64,000 bases of DNA, from the NCBI RefSeq assembly GCF_002504165.1, contig NZ_CP021404.1, positions 2,480,001 to 2,544,000 of the forward strand, read 5' to 3'. A program made the translations under genes and the position numbers. The notes under the pieces were generated by a model that was not told the DNA's origin, did not search any database, and saw only the letters and a list, made by a program, of their open reading frames with translations. This document shows positions 54,836 to 63,192 of this stretch, piece after piece. Numbering within the stretch: the stretch's first letter is position 1; each line of letters opens with the position of its first letter. The DNA is from Pacificitalea manganoxidans. GTDB lineage: Bacteria > Pseudomonadota > Alphaproteobacteria > Rhodobacterales > Rhodobacteraceae.

Positions 54836-54939
54836 CGGCGGTAAAGGCTGCGTCTAGGGCGCGCCATTTGGGCAGGGGATGCAGGGCGCGACATGCTGGC
54901 GCTCTTGACCTTTGACGCAAACCGCCGCAGATCGCGCGC

Positions 54940-55647
54940 ATGACAGATCATTCCGCTTCCGCCCCCGCCCCGTCCGACGCCCCCGCGCAGGGCGGCTCCG
55001 CCCCCGGCCCGAAACTGGCGCTGGTCACCGGCGCGTCGCGCGGGCTTGGCGCGGCGCTGGCCTATGCGTTGTCGCGCGACCACCATGTGATCGCTGTCGC
55101 GAAAACAGTCGGCGGGCTGGAGGAGCTTGACGATCGTATTCAGGCGGCGGGCGGACAGGCGACGCTGGCGCCGCTCGACGTGACGGATGCCGGCGCGATG
55201 GCGCATCTGTGCCGCTCGATCCATGACCGCTGGGGCGGGCTTGACCTGTGGGCGCATTGCGCGATTCATGCAGCGCCGCTGTCGCCTGCCGTGTTCGTCG
55301 ATGGCAAGGATTTCGGCAAGAGCGTCGATCTGAACGTGACCGCCACGCAGCGGCTGATCACCTATGTCGCGCCGCTGTTGCAGGCGCGCGAGGGCGCGCG
55401 GGCGCTGTTTTTCGACGATCCGCGCGGGGGCGAGAAATTCTTTGGTGCCTATGGTGCGACCAAGGCCGCGCAGATCGCCCTGGCCCGCAGCTGGGCCGCC
55501 GAAACCGCGACCACCGGCCCCGATGTGCGCATCCTGACGCCCGCGCCGATGCCCACCGCCACGCGGGCACGGTTCTTCCCCGGCGAAAACCGCGATGCGC
55601 TGGCCGCGCCGGATGCCGAAGCCGCGCGTCTGCTGGCTACGCTTTAA
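54940..55647 (+). CDS. SDR family NAD(P)-dependent oxidoreductase
   Basis: 235-aa short-chain dehydrogenase. A disordered Ala/Pro start (TDHSASAPAPSDAPAQGGSA) precedes the Rossmann loop ALVTGASRGLGAALAYAL. The catalytic Tyr and Lys are in FGAYGATKAAQIALARSW; the upstream Ser cannot be placed with certainty (LFFDDPRGGEK sits where it is usual). The substrate is unknown. It lies between TusA and an aminotransferase on the same strand. Confidence 0.88.
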   Translation: MTDHSASAPAPSDAPAQGGSAPGPKLALVTGASRGLGAALAYALSRDHHVIAVAKTVGGLEELDDRIQAAGGQATLAPLDVTDAGAMAHLCRSIHDRWGGLDLWAHCAIHAAPLSPAVFVDGKDFGKSVDLNVTATQRLITYVAPLLQAREGARALFFDDPRGGEKFFGAYGATKAAQIALARSWAAETATTGPDVRILTPAPMPTATRARFFPGENRDALAAPDAEAARLLATL

Positions 55648-55800
55648 GCACTGCGGCGCCCGTCGCGGCGCGGTGACCCGAGATCAGCTATGATCCGAGT
55701 TTCCCCTGCCACGGGCCGCGCCTAGACTGCGCCGAGCGTGGCGATTCCGCCGCGCGGCCTGCTGGCCTGCCTGCCGCCCTGCCTGACTTTGGATGCTGAT

Positions 55801-56997
55801 ATGACCCGACCGATCCAGCCGCTGTCCCCCGCCATGGCCGCGACCGCCCTGCCGCCGGTGATGGAGGCGCGGCGCTGGCTGGAGGGGGTGACTTTCCCGC
55901 CTGAGCGGCCGCTCATCAATGTCAGTCAGGCCGCCCCGGTCGATCCGCCCCCCGCCCCGCTGCGCCAAGCGATGGCCGACGCCGTGCTGCACGAGGATGC
56001 CGCGCATCTCTATGGGCCGGTGCTGGGCCTGCCCGATCTGCGCGAGGAGGTGGCCCAACAGTTTTCCGCTGCCTATGGCGGGACTGTCACGGCGGCGCAG
56101 GTGGCGATCACCCAAGGCTGCAATCAGGCGTTCTGCGCCGTGATGGCGACGCTGGCCGGACCGGGCGACGAGGTGCTGTTGCCGGTGCCGTGGTATTTTA
56201 ATCACGAGATGTGGCTGCGCATGTCCGGCGTGGGCGTGGTGCCGCTGGATACCGGCGCCGATCTGCTGCCCGACCCGGACCATGCCGCCACGCTCATCAC
56301 CCCGCGCACACGGGCCATCGTGCTGGTGACCCCCAACAACCCCGGCGGCGTGGAATATCCTGCGGCGCTGGTCGCCGCGTTCCGCGATCTGGCGCGCGCG
56401 CGGGGGCTGGCGCTGATCATCGACGAAACCTATCGCGATTTCGACAGCCGCAGCGGCGCGCCGCATGACCTGCTGGCCGATCCCGATTGGGACGACACGG
56501 TGATACAGCTTTATTCCTTCTCCAAGGCCTATCGCCTGACTGGGCATCGGGTGGGGGCGCTGATCGGATCGGTCGCGCGGCTGGCGCAGGTCGAGAAATT
56601 CCTCGACACCGTTGCCATCTGCCCCGGTCAGATCGGCCAGCGCGGCGCGCTTTGGGGGATGCGCCATCTGGGGCAATGGCTGGCGGGCGAGCGGGCGGAG
56701 ATCCTCGAACGCCGCGCCGCCATCGAAAGCGGCTTCCACCGAATCGCGGCTCAGGGCTGGCAGTTGATGGGCTGCGGCGCCTATTTCGCCTATCTCGCGC
56801 ATCCCTTTGCCGAAAACTCCGCCGGGCTGGCCCAGCGGCTGGTGCGCGAGGCCGGTGTGCTGGTGCTGCCGGGCACGATGTTCACGCCCGAGGGATCGGA
56901 GCTGGGCGCGCGCAGCCTGCGGCTGGCCTTTGCCAATATCGACCGCGCGGGCATCGACACGATGTTCGGACGGCTGGAGGGGCTTCCCCCCGCCTGA
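55801..56997 (+). CDS. Class I/II pyridoxal-phosphate aminotransferase
   Basis: 398-aa fold-type I aminotransferase. The PLP Lys is in YSFSKAYRLTGHRVG, and LVTPNNPGGVEYPAALV plus LALIIDETYRDF carry the conserved Asn-Pro-Gly and Asp-x-x-Tyr cofactor contacts. SLRLAFANIDRAGID contains the carboxylate-binding Arg. The start at 55801 begins MTRPIQPLSPAMAATALPPV; 21 upstream codons are weakly conserved. The amino donor and acceptor cannot be named. Confidence 0.92.
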   Translation: MTRPIQPLSPAMAATALPPVMEARRWLEGVTFPPERPLINVSQAAPVDPPPAPLRQAMADAVLHEDAAHLYGPVLGLPDLREEVAQQFSAAYGGTVTAAQVAITQGCNQAFCAVMATLAGPGDEVLLPVPWYFNHEMWLRMSGVGVVPLDTGADLLPDPDHAATLITPRTRAIVLVTPNNPGGVEYPAALVAAFRDLARARGLALIIDETYRDFDSRSGAPHDLLADPDWDDTVIQLYSFSKAYRLTGHRVGALIGSVARLAQVEKFLDTVAICPGQIGQRGALWGMRHLGQWLAGERAEILERRAAIESGFHRIAAQGWQLMGCGAYFAYLAHPFAENSAGLAQRLVREAGVLVLPGTMFTPEGSELGARSLRLAFANIDRAGIDTMFGRLEGLPPA

Positions 56998-57081
56998 CCT
57001 GACATGCCGCGATGTCACAACCCATTGAAGACCGGACCCCGAGCCTATATTTTGGGGGCAGAACAAAGAGGACGACCACGC

Positions 57082-57324
57082 ATGGCGATGCAGGCCCATG
57101 AAATCGAAGCGCTGATCCGCGAAGGCTTCCCCGATGCGCAGATCACCATCACCGATCTGGCCGGCGACGGGAACCACTACGCCGCCGAGGTCATCGACGA
57201 GAGCTTCCGCGGCCAGAACCGCGTGCAGCAGCAGCGCGCCGTCTACGCCGCGCTGAAGGGCAAGATGGACGGTGCCAACGGCGAATTGCACGCTTTGGCG
57301 TTGACGACCAAGGCGCCCGCCTGA
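57082..57324 (+). CDS. BolA-family protein
   Basis: 80-aa protein of the BolA/IbaG type that partners monothiol glutaredoxin in Fe-S and iron signalling. IEALIREGFPDAQITITDLA and GDGNHYAAEVIDESFRGQNR are the family blocks; His32 and the invariant C-terminal His70 (GELHALALTT) can ligand a bridging cluster. The start at 57082 follows AGAGGACGACCACGC. grxD lies 121 bp downstream, the usual BolA–Grx4 pairing. Confidence 0.94.
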   Translation: MAMQAHEIEALIREGFPDAQITITDLAGDGNHYAAEVIDESFRGQNRVQQQRAVYAALKGKMDGANGELHALALTTKAPA

Positions 57325-57445
57325 CGGATCGGCCCCATCGGGGCACGCCCGCACAATTTCCGCCGACCCGGGCCGGGGGCGGAACCAGACAGTTTGGGAG
57401 ACAGGCGAGCCCGCGCGCCCGCTCCGGCACAGGAGGACCGCAGCA

Positions 57446-57808
57446 ATGGCGGATGCAGCAGAACGTATCAAGGACACGGTGACCCGCAATCCGGTCGTGC
57501 TTTTCATGAAGGGCACGAAAACCATGCCGCAATGCGGGTTCAGTTCCCGCGTGGCGGGGGTGCTGAATTTCATGGGTGTCGAATATCACGACGTCAACGT
57601 GCTGACCGATGACGCGATCCGTCAGGGGATCAAGGACTATTCGGACTGGCCGACGATCCCGCAGCTTTATGTGTCCGGCGAATTCGTCGGCGGCTGCGAC
57701 ATCATCACCGAGATGACCCTGTCGGGCGAGCTGGATCAGCTGTTCGAACAGAAGGGCATCACCTACGACAAGACCGCCGCCGAGAAGATCCGCGAAGCCA
57801 ACGCCTGA
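57446..57808 (+). CDS. grxD: Monothiol glutaredoxin (Grx4-type)
   Basis: 120-aa [2Fe-2S]-carrying glutaredoxin. The active site MPQCGFSS holds CGFS at residues 30-33, LYVSGEFVGGCDI binds glutathione, and IVTEM-like DIITEMTLSGELDQLFEQKG is the C-terminal helix. The ATG at 57446 has AGGAGG upstream. It is downstream of bolA and followed by a strong terminator, so the two are probably an operon for Fe-S trafficking. Confidence 0.96.
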   Translation: MADAAERIKDTVTRNPVVLFMKGTKTMPQCGFSSRVAGVLNFMGVEYHDVNVLTDDAIRQGIKDYSDWPTIPQLYVSGEFVGGCDIITEMTLSGELDQLFEQKGITYDKTAAEKIREANA

Positions 57809-57861
57809 TCCCAGGCGCGGCACCGGCCCCCGGCCTTGGCCCTGTCCAACCCCAAGATGTC

Positions 57862-57899
57862 CCGCCCCGTCGTGTCCTGCGACGGGGCGGTTTGGTTTT
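57862..57899 (+). terminator. Intrinsic terminator of bolA–grxD
   Basis: CCGCCCCGTCG (57862-57872) and CGACGGGGCGG (57880-57890) are perfectly complementary around TGTCCTG and are followed by TTTGGTTTT. It lies 54 bp past the grxD stop. Confidence 0.93.
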
Positions 57900-58000
57900 C
57901 GGCCTCTCTCATGCGCGCCCCGCTCGCCCCGACGTGAGTTGAAGCCGCGCCCGCCCTGCGCCATCCTCAGACCGTTCCAGCCCACCGGGAGTATCACGCC

Positions 58001-59473
58001 TTGGCCGTCGATCCGATTCTGCTTTCGATCCGCTTTGGCTATGGGCCCGGGCCCTCCCGCGTTTTGCCGCGCGATCCGTCCGATCTGCTGATCCCGCTGG
58101 CGGGGGAAGATGTAATGGCCGCGCGGTTCCCGATCGAGTCGTTTTCGGTGATCTACGAGGAAACCCGCGCCTATCAGACGGATATGCGGCGGCGGAACGA
58201 TCTGCGCAAACAGGTCCGCGCGATGGACGCCCCGCCCGAGGATCTGGTCGCGAAGCTCGACGCAGCAAGCGAGGCCGCGCGCTGGCATATTCAGGAAGGA
58301 CGGCGCAGACAGGCGCGGGCGCTCACTGCCGCGCTGGCCCGGATCGCGGAAACCGATGATCCGCTGCGGGAACGGCTGACCCGGTTCTGGGCCGATCATT
58401 TCACCACCATTGGCAAGAACGGCATGACCCGCTGGGCCGTGTCGGCCTATGTGGAGGAAGCCATCCGCCCGCATCTGACCGGATCGTTCGCGGATCTTCT
58501 GATCGCGGCGGTCACCCACCCGATGATGCTGCTCTACCTCGATCAAAGCAATTCCATCGGCCCCAATTCCCGCGTGGCCGAGCGGCGGGCCGAAAAGAAG
58601 GCGCAAAACCCCGACAGCAATGACGCGACCGCGGGCGGGCTGAACGAGAATCTCGCCCGCGAAGTGATGGAGTTGCACACGCTGGGCGTGGGCGCGACCT
58701 ATAGCCAAGACGACGTGCGCCAGTTGGCCGAACTTTTCGCCGGGATGATGGTGGTGCTGAAGGACGAAGGCCTGACGTTTCAAAAGTCGCGCGGGGAGCC
58801 GGGGCCGGAAACGGTGCTGGGCCAGAGCTATGGCGGTGCGACGCCCGCGATGGCGGATGTCATCGCCGTGCTGCGCGACCTTGCGCGGCATCCCGACACC
58901 GCGCGGCATCTGGCGCGCAAACTTGCCGTGCATTTCGTGGCCGATGATCCCGATCCGGCCCTAATCGATGCGCTGACGGCGCGCTTTCTCGAAACCGATG
59001 GCGCATTGCTGGCGGTTTATGACGTGCTGCTCACCCATCCCGCCGCGCTGGCCCCGCCGCTGAGCAAGGCCAAGCAGCCGTTCGATTTCGTGGCCTCCAG
59101 CCTGCGCGCGCTAGGCGTGCCGGGGGCGCGGCTGACCGGGCTGAACCGTGTGCAGGTGCAGCGCAATCTGATCCGCCCGATGACCCGCATGGGCCAACCG
59201 TGGGAGGTGCCGACGGGCCCGGATGGCTGGGACGAACCCGACACCGCCTGGATCACGCCGCAGGGGCTTGCCGCGCGGATCGAATGGGCGATGGCCCTGC
59301 ATGACAAGCTGGAGGACGGGCTGGGTCTGACCCCGCCCGATCCACGCGGGCTGGTCACCACCGCGCTTGGCCCCGCCGCGCATCAGGCGGTGGTGTTTGC
59401 CGCAGGGGCCGCCGAAACCCGCGCCGAGGGGATCGGCATTGTTCTGGTCTCCCCCCAGTTTCAGCGGCGATAG
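58001..59473 (+). CDS. DUF1800 domain protein
   Basis: 490-aa helical protein with the DUF1800 signature LNENLAREVMELHTLGVGAT. Further blocks are RERLTRFWADHFTTIGKNGM and GQSYGGATPAMADVIAVLRD. A TTG at 58001 is the likely start (GGGAG at a good distance upstream), giving M-AVDPILLSIRFGYGPGPSR. It has no clear signal peptide of its own. Nine bases separate it from a DUF1501 gene with a Tat signal; the two families almost always occur together, and a role in the envelope or in export of a partner has been suggested only from context. Confidence 0.92.
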   Translation: MAVDPILLSIRFGYGPGPSRVLPRDPSDLLIPLAGEDVMAARFPIESFSVIYEETRAYQTDMRRRNDLRKQVRAMDAPPEDLVAKLDAASEAARWHIQEGRRRQARALTAALARIAETDDPLRERLTRFWADHFTTIGKNGMTRWAVSAYVEEAIRPHLTGSFADLLIAAVTHPMMLLYLDQSNSIGPNSRVAERRAEKKAQNPDSNDATAGGLNENLAREVMELHTLGVGATYSQDDVRQLAELFAGMMVVLKDEGLTFQKSRGEPGPETVLGQSYGGATPAMADVIAVLRDLARHPDTARHLARKLAVHFVADDPDPALIDALTARFLETDGALLAVYDVLLTHPAALAPPLSKAKQPFDFVASSLRALGVPGARLTGLNRVQVQRNLIRPMTRMGQPWEVPTGPDGWDEPDTAWITPQGLAARIEWAMALHDKLEDGLGLTPPDPRGLVTTALGPAAHQAVVFAAGAAETRAEGIGIVLVSPQFQRR

Positions 59474-59481
59474 GAGCCAGC

Positions 59482-60795
59482 ATGAGCCGATCCGCCCCCT
59501 GCCCGCCCACCGATGCGATGGTCCGCCGCGTGCTGGACCGGCGCGCGTTTCTGTTCCGCTCCGGCGCGCTGGGATGTTCGCTTGCCGCGTCGCCGCTGCT
59601 GACGCCCGTGACGCTGGCTGCCGCGCCGTGGGACACGCGGCTGGTCGTCATAATTCTGCGCGGCGCGATGGACGGGCTGGACGTGGTGCAGCCCTATGGC
59701 GACCCGGAGCTTGCCGCGCTGCGCCCGACATTGCGGACGGGCGAGGCCGGGGGCGCCGCCGATTTGGACGGGTTCTACGCACTGCATCCCGGTCTTGCCG
59801 ATCTGCTACCGCTCTGGGATCGCGGAGAGCTGAGCTTTGCCCACGCCGTCTCGACGCCCTATCGCGACAAGCGCTCCCATTTCGACGGGCAGGATCTGCT
59901 GGAGGCCGGGACCGGATTTGCCCCCGGCGAGCCTGCGCCGCGGGACGGGTGGCTGAACCGGATGCTGCAAGCGGTGCCCGGTGTCAGCGCCGAGACCGCC
60001 TATGCCGTGGGGGCGGGCGAGATGCTGCTGCTGAACGGCGCGGCCCCCACCGCAAGCTGGTCCCCCGATCAGGAATTGACGCTTTCGCCGCAGGCGCGGC
60101 GGCTGATCGAACTGGTCTATGAAACCGACCCGCTGTTTCACGCCAACGTTCTGGAAGCGATCCAGTTGACCGCCGCGATGGAGGCGCAGGCCGCAGCCGA
60201 TGCCGCCGCGCCCGACGATGCCGCGGATGACCCCGACGACCTCGACGGCGACGCCCCGATGATGGCGGCAATGGACGCCCCCGAAGGCAACGCTCCCCAT
60301 TTGCGGCTGGCCCGGTTCACCGCCGAGCGGCTGCGGGGCGAAGCACGGGTGGCGGCGTTTTCGATCAATGGCTGGGACACCCACGCCAATCAGGGCAACG
60401 CGCTGAAAAAACCGCTCGCCGCGCTGGCAGAGACGATCCTGAGCCTGCGCGCGGAACTCGGCTCGGTCTGGGGTCAGACGGCTGTTCTGGCCGTGACGGA
60501 GTTTGGCCGCACGGCGCGCGAAAACGGCACACGCGGGACCGATCACGGCACGGGCGGCGCGATGGTCATGGCGGGCGGCGCGGTGCGCGGCGGGCGGGTG
60601 CACGGGTTGTGGCCGGGGCTGGCGGAGGCCGATCTCTATGCCCGACGTGACCTGATGCCCACCGCCGATGTGCGCGCCTATGCCGCTCAGGTCATGCGCG
60701 GCATCACCGGGCTCGACACGCGGGTGATGGAACAAGCGGTGTTCCCCGGTGTGGACCTGAGCGGCGCGCCCGAACCGGGCAAGCTGATCGTGTAG
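59482..60795 (+). CDS. DUF1501 domain protein with Tat-like signal
   Basis: 437-aa protein of the sulfatase/alkaline-phosphatase-like DUF1501 family. The N-terminus has a twin-arginine-like motif (DRRAFLFRSGALG) followed by a hydrophobic h-region, so folded export to the periplasm is likely. RLVVIILRGAMDGLDVVQPY, GWDTHANQGNALKKPLAAL and AVTEFGRTARENGTRGTDHG are the conserved blocks; the last two place metal-ligand-type residues. An acidic insertion of about 40 residues lies near 235-275. It is coupled to the DUF1800 gene and followed by 238 bp without a gene. Confidence 0.93.
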   Translation: MSRSAPCPPTDAMVRRVLDRRAFLFRSGALGCSLAASPLLTPVTLAAAPWDTRLVVIILRGAMDGLDVVQPYGDPELAALRPTLRTGEAGGAADLDGFYALHPGLADLLPLWDRGELSFAHAVSTPYRDKRSHFDGQDLLEAGTGFAPGEPAPRDGWLNRMLQAVPGVSAETAYAVGAGEMLLLNGAAPTASWSPDQELTLSPQARRLIELVYETDPLFHANVLEAIQLTAAMEAQAAADAAAPDDAADDPDDLDGDAPMMAAMDAPEGNAPHLRLARFTAERLRGEARVAAFSINGWDTHANQGNALKKPLAALAETILSLRAELGSVWGQTAVLAVTEFGRTARENGTRGTDHGTGGAMVMAGGAVRGGRVHGLWPGLAEADLYARRDLMPTADVRAYAAQVMRGITGLDTRVMEQAVFPGVDLSGAPEPGKLIV

Positions 60796-61033
60796 GGGTG
60801 CCGGACGGCTCGTGGGGTGGCGCTTCAAAGGCGAAGCTCAAGCCGGGGCCCGCGGCCCGGATATGTCTGATCGCCCTGACGGACCAGCGCTGTCCACGCA
60901 CTCTGCGGCCATATTCGCGGGCGAGTGCGGGTGGCGGCACCAGGGCTGCCGCGGCACGGGGCGCGCAAAACACGCTTCCGTTTTAAGGGCGCGCGGGCTA
61001 CGCCAAGTCAGCCTTTGCACCGGAGCCTGCCCC

Positions 61034-61738
61034 ATGACCCACTCTGCCCCGCTTGCCGCATGGACGCCACCGCCGCTGCCGGGCCCGGACCGGATCGAGG
61101 GGCGCTACGCGGTGTTGGAGCGGCTGTCGGCGGAACGGCACGCCGCCGATCTGTTCGAGGCCAACCGCGCCGATGACGCGATGTGGGACTGGCTGCCCTA
61201 TGGCCCGTTCGGCTCGCAGGCTGTGTATCATCGCTGGCTGGCGGAACAGGAAACCCGTCAGGACCCGTTTTTCTACGCCATCGCCGACCGCGCGACGGGG
61301 CGTTGGCAGGGGGTGCAATCGCTGTTGCGGATCGATGCGGCGCAGGGCGTGATCGAATTGGGCCATGTGGCGCTGTCGCCCGCGCTGCAACGCAGCCGGG
61401 TCGCCACCGAGGCGTTTACATTGCTGATCGGATGGGCGTTCGAGGCGGGCTACCGCCGGTTCGAATGGAAATGCAACGCCCGCAACCTGCCCTCGCGCGC
61501 CGCCGCGCAGCGTCTGGGGCTGAGCTATGAGGGTATTTTCCGGCAGGCGGCCATCGTGAAAGGTCATAATCGCGACACCGCGTGGTTCGCGGCGATCGAT
61601 GGCGAATGGCCGGGTTTGCAAGCGGCCTATGCCGCATGGCTCGACCCTTCGAATTTCGACGCCGAGGGCCGGCAGATCGACCGGCTGGGCAACCTGACGG
61701 GGCTGGTTCTGGCCAACCGCGATCCAGCGTTAGGCTAG
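61034..61738 (+). CDS. GNAT-family N-acetyltransferase
   Basis: 234-aa acetyltransferase of the RimJ/RimL type. LSAERHAADLFEANRADDAM begins the fold, and ELGHVALSPALQRSRVATEA followed by RRFEWKCNARNLPSRAAAQR forms the acetyl-CoA-binding beta-bulge and helix. The start at 61034 (MTHSAPLAAWTPPPLPG) is preferred as the first ATG after a non-coding-looking upstream stretch. The acceptor is unknown. Confidence 0.92.
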   Translation: MTHSAPLAAWTPPPLPGPDRIEGRYAVLERLSAERHAADLFEANRADDAMWDWLPYGPFGSQAVYHRWLAEQETRQDPFFYAIADRATGRWQGVQSLLRIDAAQGVIELGHVALSPALQRSRVATEAFTLLIGWAFEAGYRRFEWKCNARNLPSRAAAQRLGLSYEGIFRQAAIVKGHNRDTAWFAAIDGEWPGLQAAYAAWLDPSNFDAEGRQIDRLGNLTGLVLANRDPALG

Positions 61739-61770
61739 CGCGCGCTGGCGGACCGGGGCCTGTCTCAGCC

Positions 61771-61986
61771 TTAGCGCGGGTCGCGGCGGGTGGCGGGGAC
61801 GCGCACCGGGATGGGCGCGGGCGCGGGCTGCACCGCCCGGATTGCAGCCGACATGCCCAGCATCGTCACAGCCATACCGGCCCAGATCGCGACCAACCCG
61901 ACACCGCCCAGCCCCGTCAGGGCAGCGATAGCGACGCCCGACAGGGCGAGCGCGGCAAGGGTCAGGCTGGATTTGGATGCGGACAT
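61771..61986 (-). CDS. Small two-helix membrane protein, hypothetical
   Basis: 71-aa protein with two hydrophobic segments (LTLAALALSGVAIAALTGLG; GLVAIWAGMAVTMLGMSAA) and a Pro/Arg-rich C-terminus. An AGAGAGGTTTTTTCC ribosome site lies before the ATG at 61986, which supports it as a gene. It is convergent with the GNAT gene and adjacent to the LysR regulator's 3' end. No family recognised. Confidence 0.65.
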   Translation of the reverse strand: MSASKSSLTLAALALSGVAIAALTGLGGVGLVAIWAGMAVTMLGMSAAIRAVQPAPAPIPVRVPATRRDPR

Positions 61987-62051
61987 GGAAAAAACCTCTC
62001 TTTGACGAGAAAGAGCCTAGAGCCTGACGCGGCATTGACCAGCGCATTCGC

Positions 62052-63026
62052 TCAGGCGACGGGCAGACGCGGCGGAACCTCGCCGGTTGCGAGGGATGCC
62101 GCCCGCGCGCCGGTGCCGCGACCGCGCCGGGCGGGCGCGTTCTGCTCCGCCCCGGCGGTGAGCCAATCGCGGAACGCGCGCAGCGACGGGCTGCCAAGGC
62201 TGCGTTCGGGAAAGATCAACGCGTAGGGCGTGGGGCTGCGGTGACGCCGGTCGGACACCACGACCAGCCGCCCCTCGCGCAGATCGGGCTCCGCCAGCAG
62301 CGCGGGCACCAGCCCGACGCCCAAGCCCGCAATCGCGGCTTCCAGCACCATGCCGAAATGATCGAACCGCGCGCCACGGGTGGCCGTGCGGGGATCGACC
62401 CCGGCATCGCGGAACCAGTCGAGCCAGAGCGACGGGCGCGTGGATTGCTGCAATAGCGGCAGACGGGCCAGCGTCTCGGGCGCATGTGGGCCGGTCCCGG
62501 CCAGCCCCGGCGCGGCCACGGCGAGCAACTGTTCGTCAAACAGCACCTCGGTCACCACGCCGGGCCGCTCGGTGCCGACGCGGCGCAGTTCGGCGTCAAA
62601 TGGCTCCGTCTCGAAATCGACGGGGGCCAGCCGGGCGGAGATATCAAAGGTCACGCGCGGCGCGCGCGCCTGGAATCCGGCCAGACGCGGCACCAGCCAG
62701 CTTTGCCCTAGGCTGGGCAGCACGGCGAGGCGGAGCACTTCGGAATGACCGCCGAACGCCATCGCGGTCAGCGCCGCCCCATCCAGCCCGTCCAAAAGGC
62801 GCTGGGCCTCCTGCGCAAAGCCGCGCCCCGCATCCGACAGCACCAGCCGCCGCCGCACCCGGTCGAAAAGCTGCACGCCGAGGCGCTCTTCCAGCGTGCC
62901 GACGGACCGGCTTACCGCGCTTTGCGTCAGGTTCAGCGCCTGAGCCGCGCGGGTCGTCGTCCCGTGGCGAGCGCAGGCGAGAAAGGCCTGAAGTTCGGAA
63001 ATGGTCGGCAGATAGCTGGCACGCAT
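62052..63026 (-). CDS. LysR-type transcriptional regulator (GcvA-like)
   Basis: 324-aa regulator. The winged helix-turn-helix is at 10-65 (LQAFLACARHGTTTRAAQAL, TQSAVSRSVGTLEERLGVQL). The effector domain runs from about 95 to 295, followed by a basic, probably disordered tail of 30 residues. It is divergent from glutaryl-CoA dehydrogenase with 166 bp between the starts and T-N11-A boxes in that gap, so control of that gene in response to a lysine- or tryptophan-degradation intermediate is likely. Confidence 0.92.
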   Translation of the reverse strand: MRASYLPTISELQAFLACARHGTTTRAAQALNLTQSAVSRSVGTLEERLGVQLFDRVRRRLVLSDAGRGFAQEAQRLLDGLDGAALTAMAFGGHSEVLRLAVLPSLGQSWLVPRLAGFQARAPRVTFDISARLAPVDFETEPFDAELRRVGTERPGVVTEVLFDEQLLAVAAPGLAGTGPHAPETLARLPLLQQSTRPSLWLDWFRDAGVDPRTATRGARFDHFGMVLEAAIAGLGVGLVPALLAEPDLREGRLVVVSDRRHRSPTPYALIFPERSLGSPSLRAFRDWLTAGAEQNAPARRGRGTGARAASLATGEVPPRLPVA

Positions 63027-63059
63027 GGGAAACCCTTATACTCACGATCCCGTGACCCT

Positions 63060-63074
63060 ATGAGATACACTCAT
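63060..63074. promoter_or_regulatory. LysR-type operator between the LysR gene and glutaryl-CoA dehydrogenase
   Basis: ATGAG-ATACA-CTCAT is a perfect inverted repeat containing the T-N11-A pattern (TGAG-N5-CTCA at 63061-63073) typical of LysR regulators. A second symmetrical site, TCACG-ATCC-CGTGA (63042-63055), lies adjacent. Both are within 50 bp of the LysR start and about 120-150 bp from the dehydrogenase start. Confidence 0.65.
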
Positions 63075-63192
63075 GACAAGTCCAGATAAGATCGTTTGCT
63101 CCGCCGCTTGCCGTTCCGGTATCCTACGGCAAACGCACCAGATCCCGCCTTGGCCCCTAGGCCGGGCGCGGATCGGACATCCGGAGGACATC

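Noticed and set aside
60796-61033. Degenerate further copy of the dispersed repeat
   Set aside because: Only a GTGGGGTGGCGCTTC head-like piece and a TTCGCGGGCG piece are shared; too weak to count as a member without alignment.
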